Of a stretch of 64,000 nucleotides of DNA, positions 1-11,341 are shown piece by piece. The DNA lies in contig NC_059276.1 in NCBI RefSeq assembly GCF_017591435.1, forward strand, positions 4,183,911 through 4,247,910, written 5' to 3'. This DNA is from Portunus trituberculatus. Its lineage: Eukaryota; Arthropoda; Malacostraca; Decapoda; Portunidae. Both the position numbers and the translations under genes were made by a program. The notes under the pieces are model-generated. The model had not been told where the DNA came from, did not search any database, and saw nothing but the letters and a program-made list of their open reading frames with translations. Positions within the stretch are counted from its first letter, which is position 1. Every line of letters begins with the position of its first letter.

Positions 1-290
1 TTTAAAAGGAGCATTATTCTTTCGTTTCTCTAGTGTACGGTAATCGTTAAAGAAGGTACGATATCTATTTTTCTATGAAGTGGCTCTCGTTGTTCCTTTG
101 TTTCTTTAAAATTGGTACTTTTTTTTTTTTTTTTTTTGCAGAAGTCGAAATAAAGAAAATAAAAATAAAAAGTCTTAATTCAATGACAAGAAAAGATAGA
201 GAAAAATAAAATAAAAGACTAAGAATAATAAAGGGAAAGTTTTGATAAAGAATAATTTAGAAAGAACAGAATATAAGAGGAAAAAGTGAC

Positions 291-293
<3 letters not shown>

Positions 294-362
<69 letters not shown>
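294..362. repeat. (GA)n microsatellite
   Basis: Uninterrupted GA dinucleotide, about 34 units. It is followed at 421-655 by a purine-rich G/A stretch with no gene. The rest of 1-900 is AT-rich sequence with a poly-T run at 119-137. Confidence 0.98.
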
Positions 363-368
<6 letters not shown>

Positions 369-1223
369 CTAGGAAGGAGTGGAGTGTTATTATGAAAATG
401 AGACAAAATGTGAGAAATAACAGTTAAGAGGAGGGAGTGGAGAGGGGAGAAGAGAGAGGAGAGAGATGCGAGAGAGGGAAAGAGGGAAGAGAGAGAGGGA
501 ACAGAGGGGAGACTAAGAAAAACAAATGAGAGGCGACGTGACAAGGAAATGAGGAGGAAGGAGGAGGAAGAAAGAGAAAGGAGAAAGCTAGAGAAATAAA
601 GAAATAAAAAGGAAAAGAGAAAAGGAGAAAAAAAGGAGGAAAAAAAAATCACAGAAAATAAGAAAATAAGATACTAGAGAGCACTTCACCTTCATTCACC
701 TTGAATAATTAGAGGTGAAGACAAAACAGGTGAGACTCCATTGGTCAGACCTTGAGAAGACAACCTTACAAGCAAACTAGGTAACAAACAACTAAAGCAA
801 ACATATAAACAAGACAGCAAACAAACCAACAAGTAAACTAACAAATAAATAAAGCTGTATTTTTTTCTTATTTATTTATTTTGTCCATTTATCATATATT
901 TGTCTATTATTTGCTACTATGTGTCTGGTTACCCATCTGTCTGTTTGTCTGTCTGTGTGTTCATCCATTATTCACTTCTTTATTTTTATTACTATTTGTT
1001 TTCCTGTGTCTGTGTGTCTGACTGTCCTTGGTATATAAATATCTATCGTTTAAATTTAATATCTCGTAACTCTGAGATCTTTTTAACGATTTTCCTTTAT
1101 ACACAGACACACAAAAAGACGAAAAGAATGAAAAACAGAAAGATAGAGACAAACAAACAGAATAACTGACACAAACACATAAAAAAGTATAAAAACAGGA
1201 AAACAGACACTCACAGACAAGCG

Positions 1224-1228
<5 letters not shown>

Positions 1229-1281
<53 letters not shown>

Positions 1282-1300
1282 ACCACCACCACCACTACCA
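1229..1300. repeat. (CA)n then (CAC)n compound microsatellite
   Basis: CA repeat to 1280 passes directly into CAC triplets, ending in a degenerate unit. Confidence 0.97.
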
Positions 1301-1363
1301 CGCCCTAGCAGACCAATCTACGCCTAGAACCTGACGCGGCAGGAGGCAGAGGGAGAGCCGCAA

Positions 1364-1398
1364 TGGTGGTGGTGGTGGTGGTGGTGGTGGTGGTGGTT
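1364..1398. repeat. (GGT)n microsatellite
   Basis: About 11 TGG/GGT units. Downstream, 1455-1615 is a purine-rich GGA/GA-like stretch without a gene. Confidence 0.95.
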
Positions 1399-1678
1399 GG
1401 GCTGCGGCCTCCTACTCCGTTCTTAATATTTCAAGACATGCACGTTCTGGGAAAGGTTGTGGGAAGGAGGGAGGGAAGGAGAGATGGAGGGATGGAGGTA
1501 AGGGAGAGAAGGAGGGAGAGGAGGAGGGAGAGGAGGAAGGGTGAGGGTTAACTAAAGGAGTAAAAGAGAAGGAAGAGGAGGAGGAGGAGGAGAAGAAGAA
1601 GAGGAGGAGGAGCGCGTGAGGATAATAGGAATGAAATAGAGGTCATTTATCTATGTGCAAATTCCAAAGTACGTATAT

Positions 1679-1832
<154 letters not shown>

Positions 1833-1926
1833 TGGTAAACACTCTCAAATCATCTTGAAAATACAGCATAGAATATTTGATGATGTATTTCTGATTTATG
1901 GAGAAAGCAAAACGGATCAGAATTTC

Positions 1927-1928
<2 letters not shown>

Positions 1929-1990
<62 letters not shown>

Positions 1991-2043
1991 CGTTATTCAG
2001 TCTAAATTTAGATAATGAATACTTCGGTACTTCTTTTCAATTA

Positions 2044-2138
<95 letters not shown>

Positions 2139-2192
2139 TCACGAAATTTTAGCATAACGACCACATTAAATTCCCTCTAGATGGGCTCAGTG

Positions 2193-2238
<46 letters not shown>

Positions 2239-2395
2239 TGGTAGTAGTAGTAGTAGTAGTAGTAAAGATGCGTGGTAAATTGTTTTCATTCTTCAGAGAT
2301 ACTAGAGAAAGAAGAGGAGGAGGAGGAGGAGGAGGAGGAGGAGGAGGAGGAGGAGGAGGAGGAGGAGGAGGAGGAGGAGGAGAAGAAGAGGAGGA
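1929..2395. repeat. Compound cluster (GA)n, (CAA)n, (GTA)n, (GGA)n
   Basis: Four tracts of different motif in under 470 bp: GA 1929-1987, CAA 2045-2138, GTA 2193-2264, GGA 2314-2395. Short unique spacers separate them. Open frames across it encode only poly-Q, poly-V or poly-E/G and are not genes. Confidence 0.97.
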
Positions 2396-2801
2396 ACTGC
2401 TGCCTTATGTCCTGTACGCCTTCCTTCTTAGTCTTCTTTTCTTTTCTCTTATTTTCTCTGTTTCCTTCTCTTCTCTTTCCACTTTTTCTTTCGTCCACCT
2501 CGTTATCCTCTTTTTTCCTCCATTCCTCCTCCATCTCCTTTACTCTTTTACTTTTCCCTCTCATATCTCTCTTCCCTCATCTTCTTTCATCTTTCCTTCC
2601 TTCCTTGTTTCATTATATATTTTTTTATTTCCTTCATCTTTTTCCATATCCCCTGTGTCTCTCTTTCTCTTCTTCCTCTCTTCATCTATCTACCTTTCAC
2701 TCCTTTCCTCTTCTTTCTCTATTTTTATCCCATTTTCTCTTCCTCCTCCATTCCTTCTTTCCATTGTTGCCCATCCATCTCCTTTTCACTTCCTCTCTCT
2801 C

Positions 2802-2850
<49 letters not shown>

Positions 2851-2960
2851 ATCCATATGTCATTCCTCACCTTTTACCTCTCCTTACTTCCATCATATTC
2901 ACCCTTCCTGAGACCCTCCCCCTCTCCTCCTCTTCTCCTCCCTCTTCCCTTGGGTCCTCT
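2396..2960. repeat. Pyrimidine-rich low-complexity stretch with (CT)n core
   Basis: The + strand is almost entirely C and T with TTCC, TCTC and CCTC words. A purer CT core lies at 2792-2849. No recognisable gene. Confidence 0.85.
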
Positions 2961-3002
2961 TGCTTACCCCCCCAGGGACGTGGCTCTCCCAATATGACCC
3001 CT

Positions 3003-3028
3003 GAGAGAGAGAGAGAGAGAGAGAGAGA
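3003..3028. repeat. (GA)n, short
   Basis: Thirteen GA units after a CCTG flank. Confidence 0.95.
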
Positions 3029-3106
3029 ATGGGGGGGGAAGAGAGTCTGGAAAAACAATGTTATCCTCTTGTTGGGTTAAGTAAAGAGTGATTTGGGTTC
3101 CTATGT

Positions 3107-3108
<2 letters not shown>

Positions 3109-3184
<76 letters not shown>
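3109..3184. repeat. (CA)n microsatellite
   Basis: Uninterrupted AC dinucleotide, about 38 units. Confidence 0.98.
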
Positions 3185-3186
<2 letters not shown>

Positions 3187-3278
3187 ACATTCCCCCTACA
3201 TATACTTCTCTCTCCCTTTCTTTCTTTTTCTGTCTATATCTGTTTGTATGTCTGTCCGTCCCTATTTCTTTTGTGATT

Positions 3279-3280
<2 letters not shown>

Positions 3281-3348
<68 letters not shown>
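3281..3348. repeat. (CT)n microsatellite
   Basis: Uninterrupted TC dinucleotide. A second, shorter CT tract follows at 3399-3439. Confidence 0.98.
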
Positions 3349-3350
<2 letters not shown>

Positions 3351-3396
3351 CTACAAATGGTAGCCACATTTCACAATTAAACAGCTATATGGCCAA

Positions 3397-3439
<43 letters not shown>

Positions 3440-3440
<1 letters not shown>

Positions 3441-4397
3441 ACACCAAATGCTTCAATGAGATGGACACTCGTATTTCTTGTGTCCATTTGGCTGCATTCC
3501 CAAGAGTCTCTAAACACAATGCTGCTGTTGCCCTGCTGTCGGGGTGTCTGGGGGGGCCTGGCTGTCTGTGGCCTTTCTGGGGTCGTCTGTGAAGCTTCAG
3601 GGTCAGTTTGGTTCCCTATGTCTGTCTGTTTTTTTTTTCTCTCTCTCTGCAGGTTTCTATGTGGCTCGAATCTCTTAAGGCTTGTCGTTCGCTGATTAAA
3701 GTTTTCTGTCTATCTATTTGTGTTTAAGAATTGGTTTTGTCTTTATATTCTTGGCTGTGGTTCTCTTTCTTGTTCCTTGCTTTTTTATTGTTTTTCCTTG
3801 GTGTCTTCAAAAGCGACTTGTTTACTCCTTGTATCTTAATTTTGTGTAGTTTTGTGTTTTCGTGATAGTCTTTGGCCGGTTTGTTGTTTGCCTACTGCAG
3901 TGAAAGGATTGTCTCGAGTCGGTCAAAAGCTGAGGAGAGCCTGTAAATGAGAAGCGACTTAATTTGCTGTAATATAATGTTGCCTTGAAATAGTGGACGG
4001 CACCTTGTTGTCTTACTGCAGCTAAATAAATGTCTTGCTTCCTTGTGGTGTACGTTCTGTCTCTTCGTTTTGTCTGACCGCTATGAAAATCCGAGGCAAT
4101 TGACCAAAAAAAAGCAAGCTGGTGTAGGTATCTCATCTCTTCGTGCTAAGCTGGCCACTCCTTGTTGCCTTACTGCGGTTCATAGATAGCGTGTGTCTGT
4201 GTTCACGTGTTTTTCAGTCAATTTCCAGTTTACACCGGCGTGCGAGGCTCTGGTGGGCGCTGCAGCCATGGCGGGAGTCTGACTAAGTCCTCGTAATCTG
4301 GCTTCGTTCAGGTCATGCCTTCACTTTTTGCTCGGGAGAGAATCGCGTGTTTGCATGACTACTGGCTTACCTTGGGCTCATTCCTTTGCCTAGCTGT
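3440..4397. other. Gene-free unique sequence upstream of the channel gene
   Basis: Nothing coding is supported. A pyrimidine run ending in CTGCAG at 3637-3653 looks like a splice acceptor, and 4230-4330 is GC-richer with a strong-context ATG (about 4268) that opens only a four-codon frame. Either could belong to an unplaced 5' UTR exon, but no paired donor is convincing. Confidence 0.4.
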
Positions 4398-4952
4398 CTC
4401 TGTGACTCTTCATAAGTGCTAGCTGAATTTTCTGTCTTTTTCCCGTCTCCTTTTCCTTTTTCCTTATTTCCTTTTCTTTGTCTTTCTCCTCTCTTTCTTT
4501 CCTTTGACTCTGTATAAGTATCAGTCTGTTCTTTTCTGTCTCCTGTTTCAAGTTTTTTTTCAATATTTTGCTTCCTTTTCTCCTTCTCTTCTCTTTCTTT
4601 GTCTTGTCTCTTAGTACCAGTTTAATTTTCCCTGTCCTTTTCTGTCTCCTCCTCCTTTTTCCAGTGTTTCCATTCATTGTTTATTTTCTCTGTATTTCTC
4701 CTTCTTTCACTGTGACTCTTAGTACTAGTTAAATTTTGCCTGTTCTTTTTTGTCTCCTTCCTTTTTCAATTTTTCTATTCTTTATTTAACCTTTCTCTAT
4801 TTTTTCTCTCCTTTTATGCATCAACTCTTTTTCCCAGTTGAAATTTTTGTCTTTTTCTGTCTACTTTTCATTTTTCCAGTGTTACCATTCAGTTTTCTTT
4901 TCTCTGCCTTTCTCCTTCCTTCACTGTGACTCTTAGTACCAGTTAAATTTTC
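4398..4952. repeat. Degenerate ~105-bp pyrimidine-rich minisatellite, left part
   Basis: Units recur near 4398, 4504, 4605, 4712, 4822 and 4925. Each begins with a GTGACTCTTAGTACCAGTT-like word and continues through AAATTTTC, a CTGTCCTTTTCTGTC box and a CCAGTGTTTCCATTC box. The sixth unit is cut at 4952 by an inserted element and resumes at 5790. Coding is not supported on either strand. Confidence 0.85.
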
Positions 4953-5085
4953 GGTAAATTTCCAGTTTCACCACATTCTCTTTTCTGGACAAAACTAATT
5001 TTTTCTGGTAGATTTCGGCTTGCTTTTAATTAATTTACCACTTGTTTTTGGCGCAAATCCCCAAGTTTTTTTTTATCATCCCCCA

Positions 5086-5104
5086 AACCTAACCTAACCT
5101 AACT
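5086..5104. repeat. Short (CCTAA)3 telomere-like run
   Basis: Three exact units of CCTAA, the complement of the arthropod telomere repeat TTAGG, inside the transposon just left of its first internal repeat. Confidence 0.8.
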
Positions 5105-5228
5105 GCCAAAAATACGATTAAATCTTTTAAATTCAGTATCGCCATTATAAATAGGTTGCGCCTTATAAATATGGGATTCAAAATACTCGTTATGAGGAGC
5201 TCTATCTCATGAGGTGGGTAAGAAACAC
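5105..5228. repeat. 124-bp direct repeat, copy 1
   Basis: Matches 5624-5747 at 120 of 124 positions, offset 519 bp. It contains a TTATAAATA motif twice and an ATGAG...CTCAT small inverted repeat. It lies inside the 829-bp element. Confidence 0.93.
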
Positions 5229-5623
5229 TTCCCTGTACGTACAGTCTCGGTGACAAGTAGGACACTGCACCACAGTAGGTAGAACGCCGTGATCACGTAA
5301 AAACTGTACGGATTTAGCAGTCCTCGAAAAACTCAGCGATAACTTTGAAGTAATGCAGTTCACAACCTGCACAGTGGGACATCTTGCCTCAAACTGAATT
5401 CAAATTCATACCGCGAGCCTCAAGGCCACCGTGATTGGTTGAATAAATTATGATTTTTTTTCATTTGCCGCCGGTTCACTTTCAAACGAAGTAACCAATC
5501 AGCGGAAACAATAGCTCAAACAAAACGAGTCACTAATGTTGGCCTGCACGCTATAGCCGCTGCCCTGGGTCGAGCAGCTCTCGCGCCAGTCTACCTCTGT
5601 TCTATTGACTCAGGAGTGAGATC

Positions 5624-5747
5624 GCCAAAAATACGATTAAATCTTTTAAATTCGGTATCGCCATTATAAATAGGTTGCGCCTTATAAATATGGGATTCAA
5701 AATACTCGTAATGAGGAGCTCTATCTCATGAGGTGGGTACAAAACAC
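5624..5747. repeat. 124-bp direct repeat, copy 2
   Basis: Second copy, ending 34 bp before the element's right terminus. The pair could be miniature terminal repeats of a nested element or an internal duplication. Neither copy has TG...CA ends. Confidence 0.93.
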
Positions 5748-5789
5748 CTAGTGGAATGTGGTGAAACACTGGAATAATACCAAATTTTC

Positions 5790-5870
5790 GCTGTCCTTTT
5801 CTGTCTCGTTCCATTTTCCAGTGTTTTCATTCTGTTTCCTTTTTCCTGTTCTTCTCCTTCCTTTCCTCGC
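5790..5870. repeat. ~105-bp minisatellite, right part of the interrupted unit
   Basis: Resumes with CTGTCCTTTTCTGTC and a CCAGTG box, exactly the second half of the unit that stops at 4952. Confidence 0.8.
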
Positions 5871-7438
5871 ATGAATGGCTGCCGTAAATCACTGTCCTGC
5901 TCCGCCGCAGTCGATAATCTCATGATCTCCAGCCCTCTCGTTCGTCTGTCTCTCTGCATACTTCTCCTCTTAACTCTTCCTGTCTTCCTCCTCTCTAGGG
6001 ATTGTCAGGTTACCATTAGTACCATCAATCTTCCAAAACTAATGGCGCCAGTTCTTTCTCCTTCCTTATCTCCATCTACTATTTTTCGTGTTTTTTTATG
6101 AGTTATTTGGATCTCATTTTTTCTACTTTTCCAGCTCCGTTTACCTATTTTTCCTCCTTTTCAGTGATTTGTTTTTAGTTTTTTAGTTTTTTTTCTTTTC
6201 CCATCTGTCAATTTCTTCTTTTTCACTATCTTAATTTTCCTCTCCATTTTCCTCTTTTTCTGACCCTCATCTTGTTCTTTTCCTTGTTTTTTTTTTATCC
6301 AATATGAATTTATCCTTTTAATTGTCTTACTTTTTTTCATGTAACTTTATATAACCTTTCATTTTTCCACTATATTCACCATTCAATTTCTGCCTCTAAC
6401 TCAAGATACCTTTTCTTTTTATCTAACTGAATCAAATCTCTCCCATTTTACCCGCATTTAACATCTATTTTTCCCCATTTCCTTTCTTCCTTCCCCGGCG
6501 TCCCAGTTTCCCCACTAAGGACATTTGTCACGTGAATTAATGGCAGCACTTGTTTTCCCTTCATCGAATACTTTAACACACTTTCCTCCTCAGAACATAC
6601 CACTTCCTGTCTTTTCCCCTTTAAACTCCCTTCGTCCTCTTTACCTTCCCCTTAACCAGCCTGTATTTTCCTAAGCTAATGGTCTCGTCCTTGTTTCCGC
6701 CTGTCTGTCTAACCCCTCCCCCCTTAACCCCCTTAGTTGTCAGGAGAGAGAAGCAAGAGGAAGAAAAGGAAAGCAGAAGATATTGATTTTACCCTCAGAG
6801 GTCAGAGGTCAAAAACAGAGTGACCAAAGGGGAAAATGATGATTCCCAAGGGCATTCCTCCCCTCTTTCCCTTAGTGATTGATGCGCAGGGTGATGGAGT
6901 GGGCGGGGGTGGGCGGGAATGGGCGCTGATGGGTGGGAGTGGGTGTGAGTTTTGAATTTAGAGCACAGCAGAGTGAAAGGAAGTGGTGAGATGCTAGAAG
7001 GCGAACGGGAGAAAGAGAAAAAATTATGACTTGAAAAGGAAGGAAAAGAAGAGAAAAGAAGAGGGAAAAAATGCGAAAAAAAAAGTGAAGGATTCCAAAG
7101 AGAGATTAAGAATTGAAAAATGAAGGAGTAAAGGAAGGAAGGAAGGAGAAGAAGGAAAGAAAGACTCGATGAAGGATTACTTGAAAGATTATGATTTGAA
7201 AGGAAGGAAAAAGAAGAAAAAATGGAAGAAGTAAATGAAGAATAAGAAAAGAAAGGAAAGGGAAAGGAAAGGAAGAGAGAGGTAATAGATTCCGGGAAAT
7301 ACTATGGTTGGAAAAGGAAGGCAAAGAAAAGGAAGGAAGGAAGGAAGGAAGGATCTGGTGGCTAAAAACATTCTGAATTGAAAAGGAATCGACGAATAGT
7401 GAAGGAAAAGTCAATATTGCATAGAAGAATGATGTATT

Positions 7439-7440
<2 letters not shown>
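5871..7440. other. Gene-free stretch, T-rich then purine-rich
   Basis: 5871-6720 is T/C-rich unique sequence. 6730-6990 is mixed, with a run of GGGCGGGNNTGGGCGGG-like words near 6899-6948. 6960-7400 is G/A-rich with GGAA words. No gene, RNA or repeat family recognised. Confidence 0.5.

Positions 7441-8258
<818 letters not shown>

Positions 8259-8347
<89 letters not shown>
8259..8347. repeat. (GT)n just upstream of the first acceptor
   Basis: Pure GT tract ending 33 bp before the AG at 8379-8380. Being this close to a splice site, its length could affect splicing of the first coding exon, which is an inference. Confidence 0.98.
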
Positions 8348-8349
<2 letters not shown>

Positions 8350-8384
8350 CGGTGACTCATGCTTGTCTCTCTCCCTGCAGCGTG

Positions 8385-8447
8385 ATGGAGCGGTGCGGGC
8401 GGCGGATCAGGCTGGCGGGCGGCGGTGAGGGCGGCGCGCGGCCATGA
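8385..8447 (+). promoter_or_regulatory. 20-codon upstream ORF overlapping the Shab start codon
   Basis: The first ATG after the acceptor at 8380 opens a 20-codon frame (MERCGRRIRLAGGGEGGARP) whose TGA is 8445-8447. That stop overlaps the main ATG 8444-8446 as ATGA. In the main frame a TGA at 8426-8428 closes any upstream extension, so 8444 is the first usable in-frame start. An overlapping stop and start like this usually points to translational control by reinitiation (inference). Confidence 0.6.
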
Positions 8448-9157
8448 CCGGGGACGGGACGGGCGGGGCGCCGCACGAGGCCAGCACGGGCGGCGGCGGC
8501 ACCCTGGGCGTCCGCTGGGGCGACGTCCCCCCGGACAAGGAGGAGATGATGGACACGCTGGAGGACGACAAGGAGGAGGGCGGCGGGCGGGGCTCCGCGG
8601 GGCTCACGCGCCTGCACAGCCGCTCCATGACCTCGCTGCCGCCGGAGCCCTTCATGATCATGCGCTCCAAGGCGCTCAACCGCCGCGTGCAGCTGAACGT
8701 GGGGGGCGTGCGGCACGAGGTATTGTGGCGCACGCTGGAGCGGTTGCCGCATACACGCCTGGGCCGCCTGCGGGAGTGCAACACCCACGAGGCCATCATG
8801 GAGATCTGCGACGACTACTCCCTCATCGACAACGAATACTTCTTTGACCGCCACCCGCGCTCCTTCTCCTCCATCCTTAACTTCTACCGCACGGGCAAGC
8901 TCCACCTGGTGGAGGAGATGTGCGTGCTGGCCTTCTCCGACGACCTGGAGTACTGGGGCATCGACGAGCTGTACCTGGAGTCGTGCTGCCAGCACAAGTA
9001 CCATCAGCGCAAGGAACACGTGCACGAGGAGATGCGCAAGGAGGCGGAGTCGCTGCGGCAGCGCGAGGAGGAGGACTTCGGGGACGGCTGGTGCGCGCCC
9101 TACCAGAAGTTCCTGTGGGACCTACTCGAGAAACCCCAGACGTCCCTCGCCGCCCGG
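8444..9157 (+). CDS. Shab: Shab/Kv2 exon 1: N-terminus and T1 tetramerisation domain
   Basis: Encodes residues 1-238. Residues 1-79 are Gly/Asp/Glu-rich and variable. The T1 (BTB-like) domain runs from about residue 80 (RRVQLNVGGVRHEVLWRTL) to about 190 and sets subfamily-specific tetramer assembly. The zinc motif of non-Shaker channels, HX5CX20CC, is exact: H154, C160, C181, C182. The linker after it, with HQRKEHVHEEMRKEAESLR and DLLEKPQTSLAAR, matches insect Shab as I recall it and rules out Shaker, Shaw and Shal. The start is the first ATG after an in-frame stop, with G at -3. The exon follows a good acceptor (AG at 8379-8380) and ends at a GTGAGT donor in phase 0. GC content and GC3 are very high. 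In-frame sequence past the donor reaches a stop at 9251-9253 and is intronic. Confidence 0.96.
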
Positions 9158-9489
9158 GTGAGTACCAGGGCCCCCCGGCCGCCGCGCCCTGCCGCCTGGA
9201 CCACCTTCACTCTCCCTCCCCTGCCTTCCCTCACCCTCACCTTCATCCCCTAACACCCCCACTCCCACACACACTCTACCACAGCAGCATTAATTTTCCA
9301 CAGCCATAATCTCGCCCTCAGCTCCTCGCCTGGAAAATGCTCTAATCCCCTCACCAGCTCACCAGCCCGACGCCCCGAGCCAGGCAGCCCAACCAACTCG
9401 CCCAGCCCGCACACCACGCAGTGGGTGGCGCAGTAAATCTTGCCCGACGCACCATAAAACAGCTGCCACATGGGAGCAACACGCACACA

Positions 9490-9492
<3 letters not shown>

Positions 9493-9581
<89 letters not shown>
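9493..9581. repeat. (CA)n microsatellite, intron 1
   Basis: Follows a short CACAAACA lead. 9158-9490 is C-rich intron start. 9600-9720 holds degenerate AACACCCCAAAACACCCC words. Confidence 0.97.
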
Positions 9582-9968
9582 ATATCAGCAACAGAACACA
9601 ACCCGGTCCATAACACCCCAAAACACCCCAACACATCTCAAAACACCCTCAAATACCCAAAACACCCCAAAACACCCCAAATGCCCACAAAACACCCTAA
9701 CACACCCACGAACACCCGAGTCACCTGAGGAAGGGGCAAGCAAGCAGCGAGAGCAATGCAACCATAGCACACCTTTGTAAATGGAGGAACGAGAAACCTC
9801 ACCCCTGACCTACAAGAACGTCATTGTCCACAGGGGAAAAACGCTGGCGTCAGGAGGGCCGGGAAGGGCGGGAGGGGAGAAGGACAGACTGAAAAGGGGC
9901 ACGAGAACTGAGGAGGGAAAAATAGGAATCGATCTAAAGGGGAAAGTTTAGGGGTGGCTATGATGAAA

Positions 9969-9970
<2 letters not shown>

Positions 9971-10054
<84 letters not shown>
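9971..10054. repeat. (GT)n microsatellite
   Basis: Pure GT tract, 42 units. Confidence 0.98.
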
Positions 10055-10055
<1 letters not shown>

Positions 10056-10603
10056 GCAGTCATCAAGAAAATGGATAAATTAGTGCGGAAAAAATAATAA
10101 CGTAGCATTAAACTTAACTACAATGGAATAAACACTAGAAAATCAACAACAGCTTAAATAAATCGTTAGTAAAAATAAAAATGAACTACGAGTATTTGAG
10201 TGTCTGTCTGTCTCTGTATGTACCACTAATAATTCCCAGTGTTTGTCTGTCTATCTGTCTCTCCCCCTCTCTCCCTCTCTCTCTCTCTCCATCTCCCTCT
10301 CTGCCTGGATGCATTAATCTTCTCTCCCTTTAAGCAGCGTTCCTCCAAGTCCTTTGTTTATGTGACCCTTCTCCTCTCCTACTTTAACACAAACTTGGCC
10401 CTTAAATCCTTCCCTGCCTTCCTTTGTCTTCGTCTCCTGAAGGGAAAGAATAAAAGGAGGGAGAAAAATACCCCCAGTTCATGCAGGATATTTTGTCATG
10501 CTTTGTGTTATCTTCTTGCCTGTCACTCTGTTTTTGTGTCTCTGTCTCCCTGTCTGTCTGTCTGTCTGTCTGTTGTTTCTTTTGTATCTGTATTCCATTG
10601 TTC

Positions 10604-10606
<3 letters not shown>

Positions 10607-10691
<85 letters not shown>
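10607..10691. repeat. (CT)n joined to (CA)n
   Basis: CT tract changes directly to CA at about 10668. A GTCT run lies just upstream (10550-10570). Confidence 0.97.
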
Positions 10692-10741
10692 ATTCAAACT
10701 AGAAGAGAAGGTCCGTAGTGTGTTACTAGAAAGATGGCTGC

Positions 10742-10777
<36 letters not shown>

Positions 10778-10786
10778 AATAATAAC
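10742..10786. repeat. (GAT)n microsatellite
   Basis: About 13 GAT units, degenerating into AAT. Confidence 0.95.
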
Positions 10787-10879
10787 AGTAATGACACGGA
10801 TTTCTAGTTTTCGCTGATTTTAAGTATGACTAAGTTAAGTAACAATATATTCATCTGCTTTTTTTTATATATTTTTCCT

Positions 10880-11078
10880 CAGTGTTTCCTTTCCTCTCCG
10901 ATTTTTACTTCCTTCTCCTTCTTCTTCCCTTTTTTGCCTCTCTTTTCCTTTTCTATCTTCTCTTCTTTCTCTCATCCTTTTCTTTTCAACATTTCCTTTT
11001 CTTTTTTTCTTTTTACCTTCTTCCAAACTTCCTATCCATTCTTTCCTTCTTACCCTCCTATAATTTTTTCCTCCTCTC
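10880..11078. repeat. Pyrimidine-rich low-complexity stretch
   Basis: T/C-only words, leading into the 105-bp tandem repeat. Not coding. Confidence 0.75.
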
Positions 11079-11310
11079 CTTCTTTCCTTCCTTTTCAATC
11101 CCTATTTCCCTTCCTCCTTCCATCTCCCTTCCATCCTTTCTTCCTCACAAACCCTCCTATTTCTCTCCTTCCTTCCATCACTCCTTCTTTCCTTCCTTTT
11201 CAATCCGTATTTCCCTCCTTCCTTCCATCTCCCTTCCATCCTTCCTTCCTTACAAACCCTCCTATTTCTCTCCTTCCTTCCATCACTCCTTCTTTCCTTC
11301 CTTCTCCCTC
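11079..11310. repeat. 105-bp tandem repeat, about 2.1 copies
   Basis: The word TCTTTCCTTCCTTTTCAATC at 11081 recurs at 11186 and its start again at 11291, exactly 105 bp apart each time. Between them CCATCTCCCTTCCATCC and ACAAACCCTCCTATTTC boxes also repeat with few changes. Confidence 0.92.
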
Positions 11311-11341
11311 CCTAATGGCAGAAAGGTCGCGTTTCTCTTGA

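Larger units (their letters stand above)
4953..5781. mobile_element. Nonautonomous inverted-repeat DNA transposon, 829 bp, with 8-bp target duplication
   Basis: The left end starts GGTAAATTTCCAG and continues TTTCACCACATTC. The reverse complement of the right end reads GGTATTATTCCAGTG then TTTCACCACATTC, giving terminal inverted repeats of about 26-28 bp with a two-base indel. AAATTTTC flanks both sides (4945-4952 and 5782-5789). Removing the element plus one copy restores a complete unit of the host minisatellite. There is no transposase frame. Inside are a 124-bp direct repeat pair, three CCTAA units and two CCAAT boxes (5434, 5495). An 8-bp duplication and GG-starting ends are compatible with hAT-, P- or Merlin-type families, and I cannot choose among them. 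Confidence 0.8.

Noticed and set aside
2978..2992. ACGTGGCTCTCCCAA shared with 50441-50455, both before GA tracts
   Set aside because: A 15-base match is expected a few times by chance in a window this size, and flanks do not align.
2181..3080. Long + strand open frame of about 300 codons
   Set aside because: It is poly-V, poly-G, poly-E and S/L runs from GTA, GGA and CT repeats, with no domain and no codon bias independent of the repeats.
5229..5623. Interpretation of the 124-bp pair as LTRs of a miniature retroelement
   Set aside because: No TG/CA termini, no tRNA-like primer site after copy 1, no purine tract before copy 2; the outer inverted repeats explain the unit better.
8357..9025. 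222-codon open frame on the - strand over exon 1
   Set aside because: It is the antisense of a highly GC3-biased channel exon. The + strand frame encodes a conserved T1 domain, so this is a shadow.
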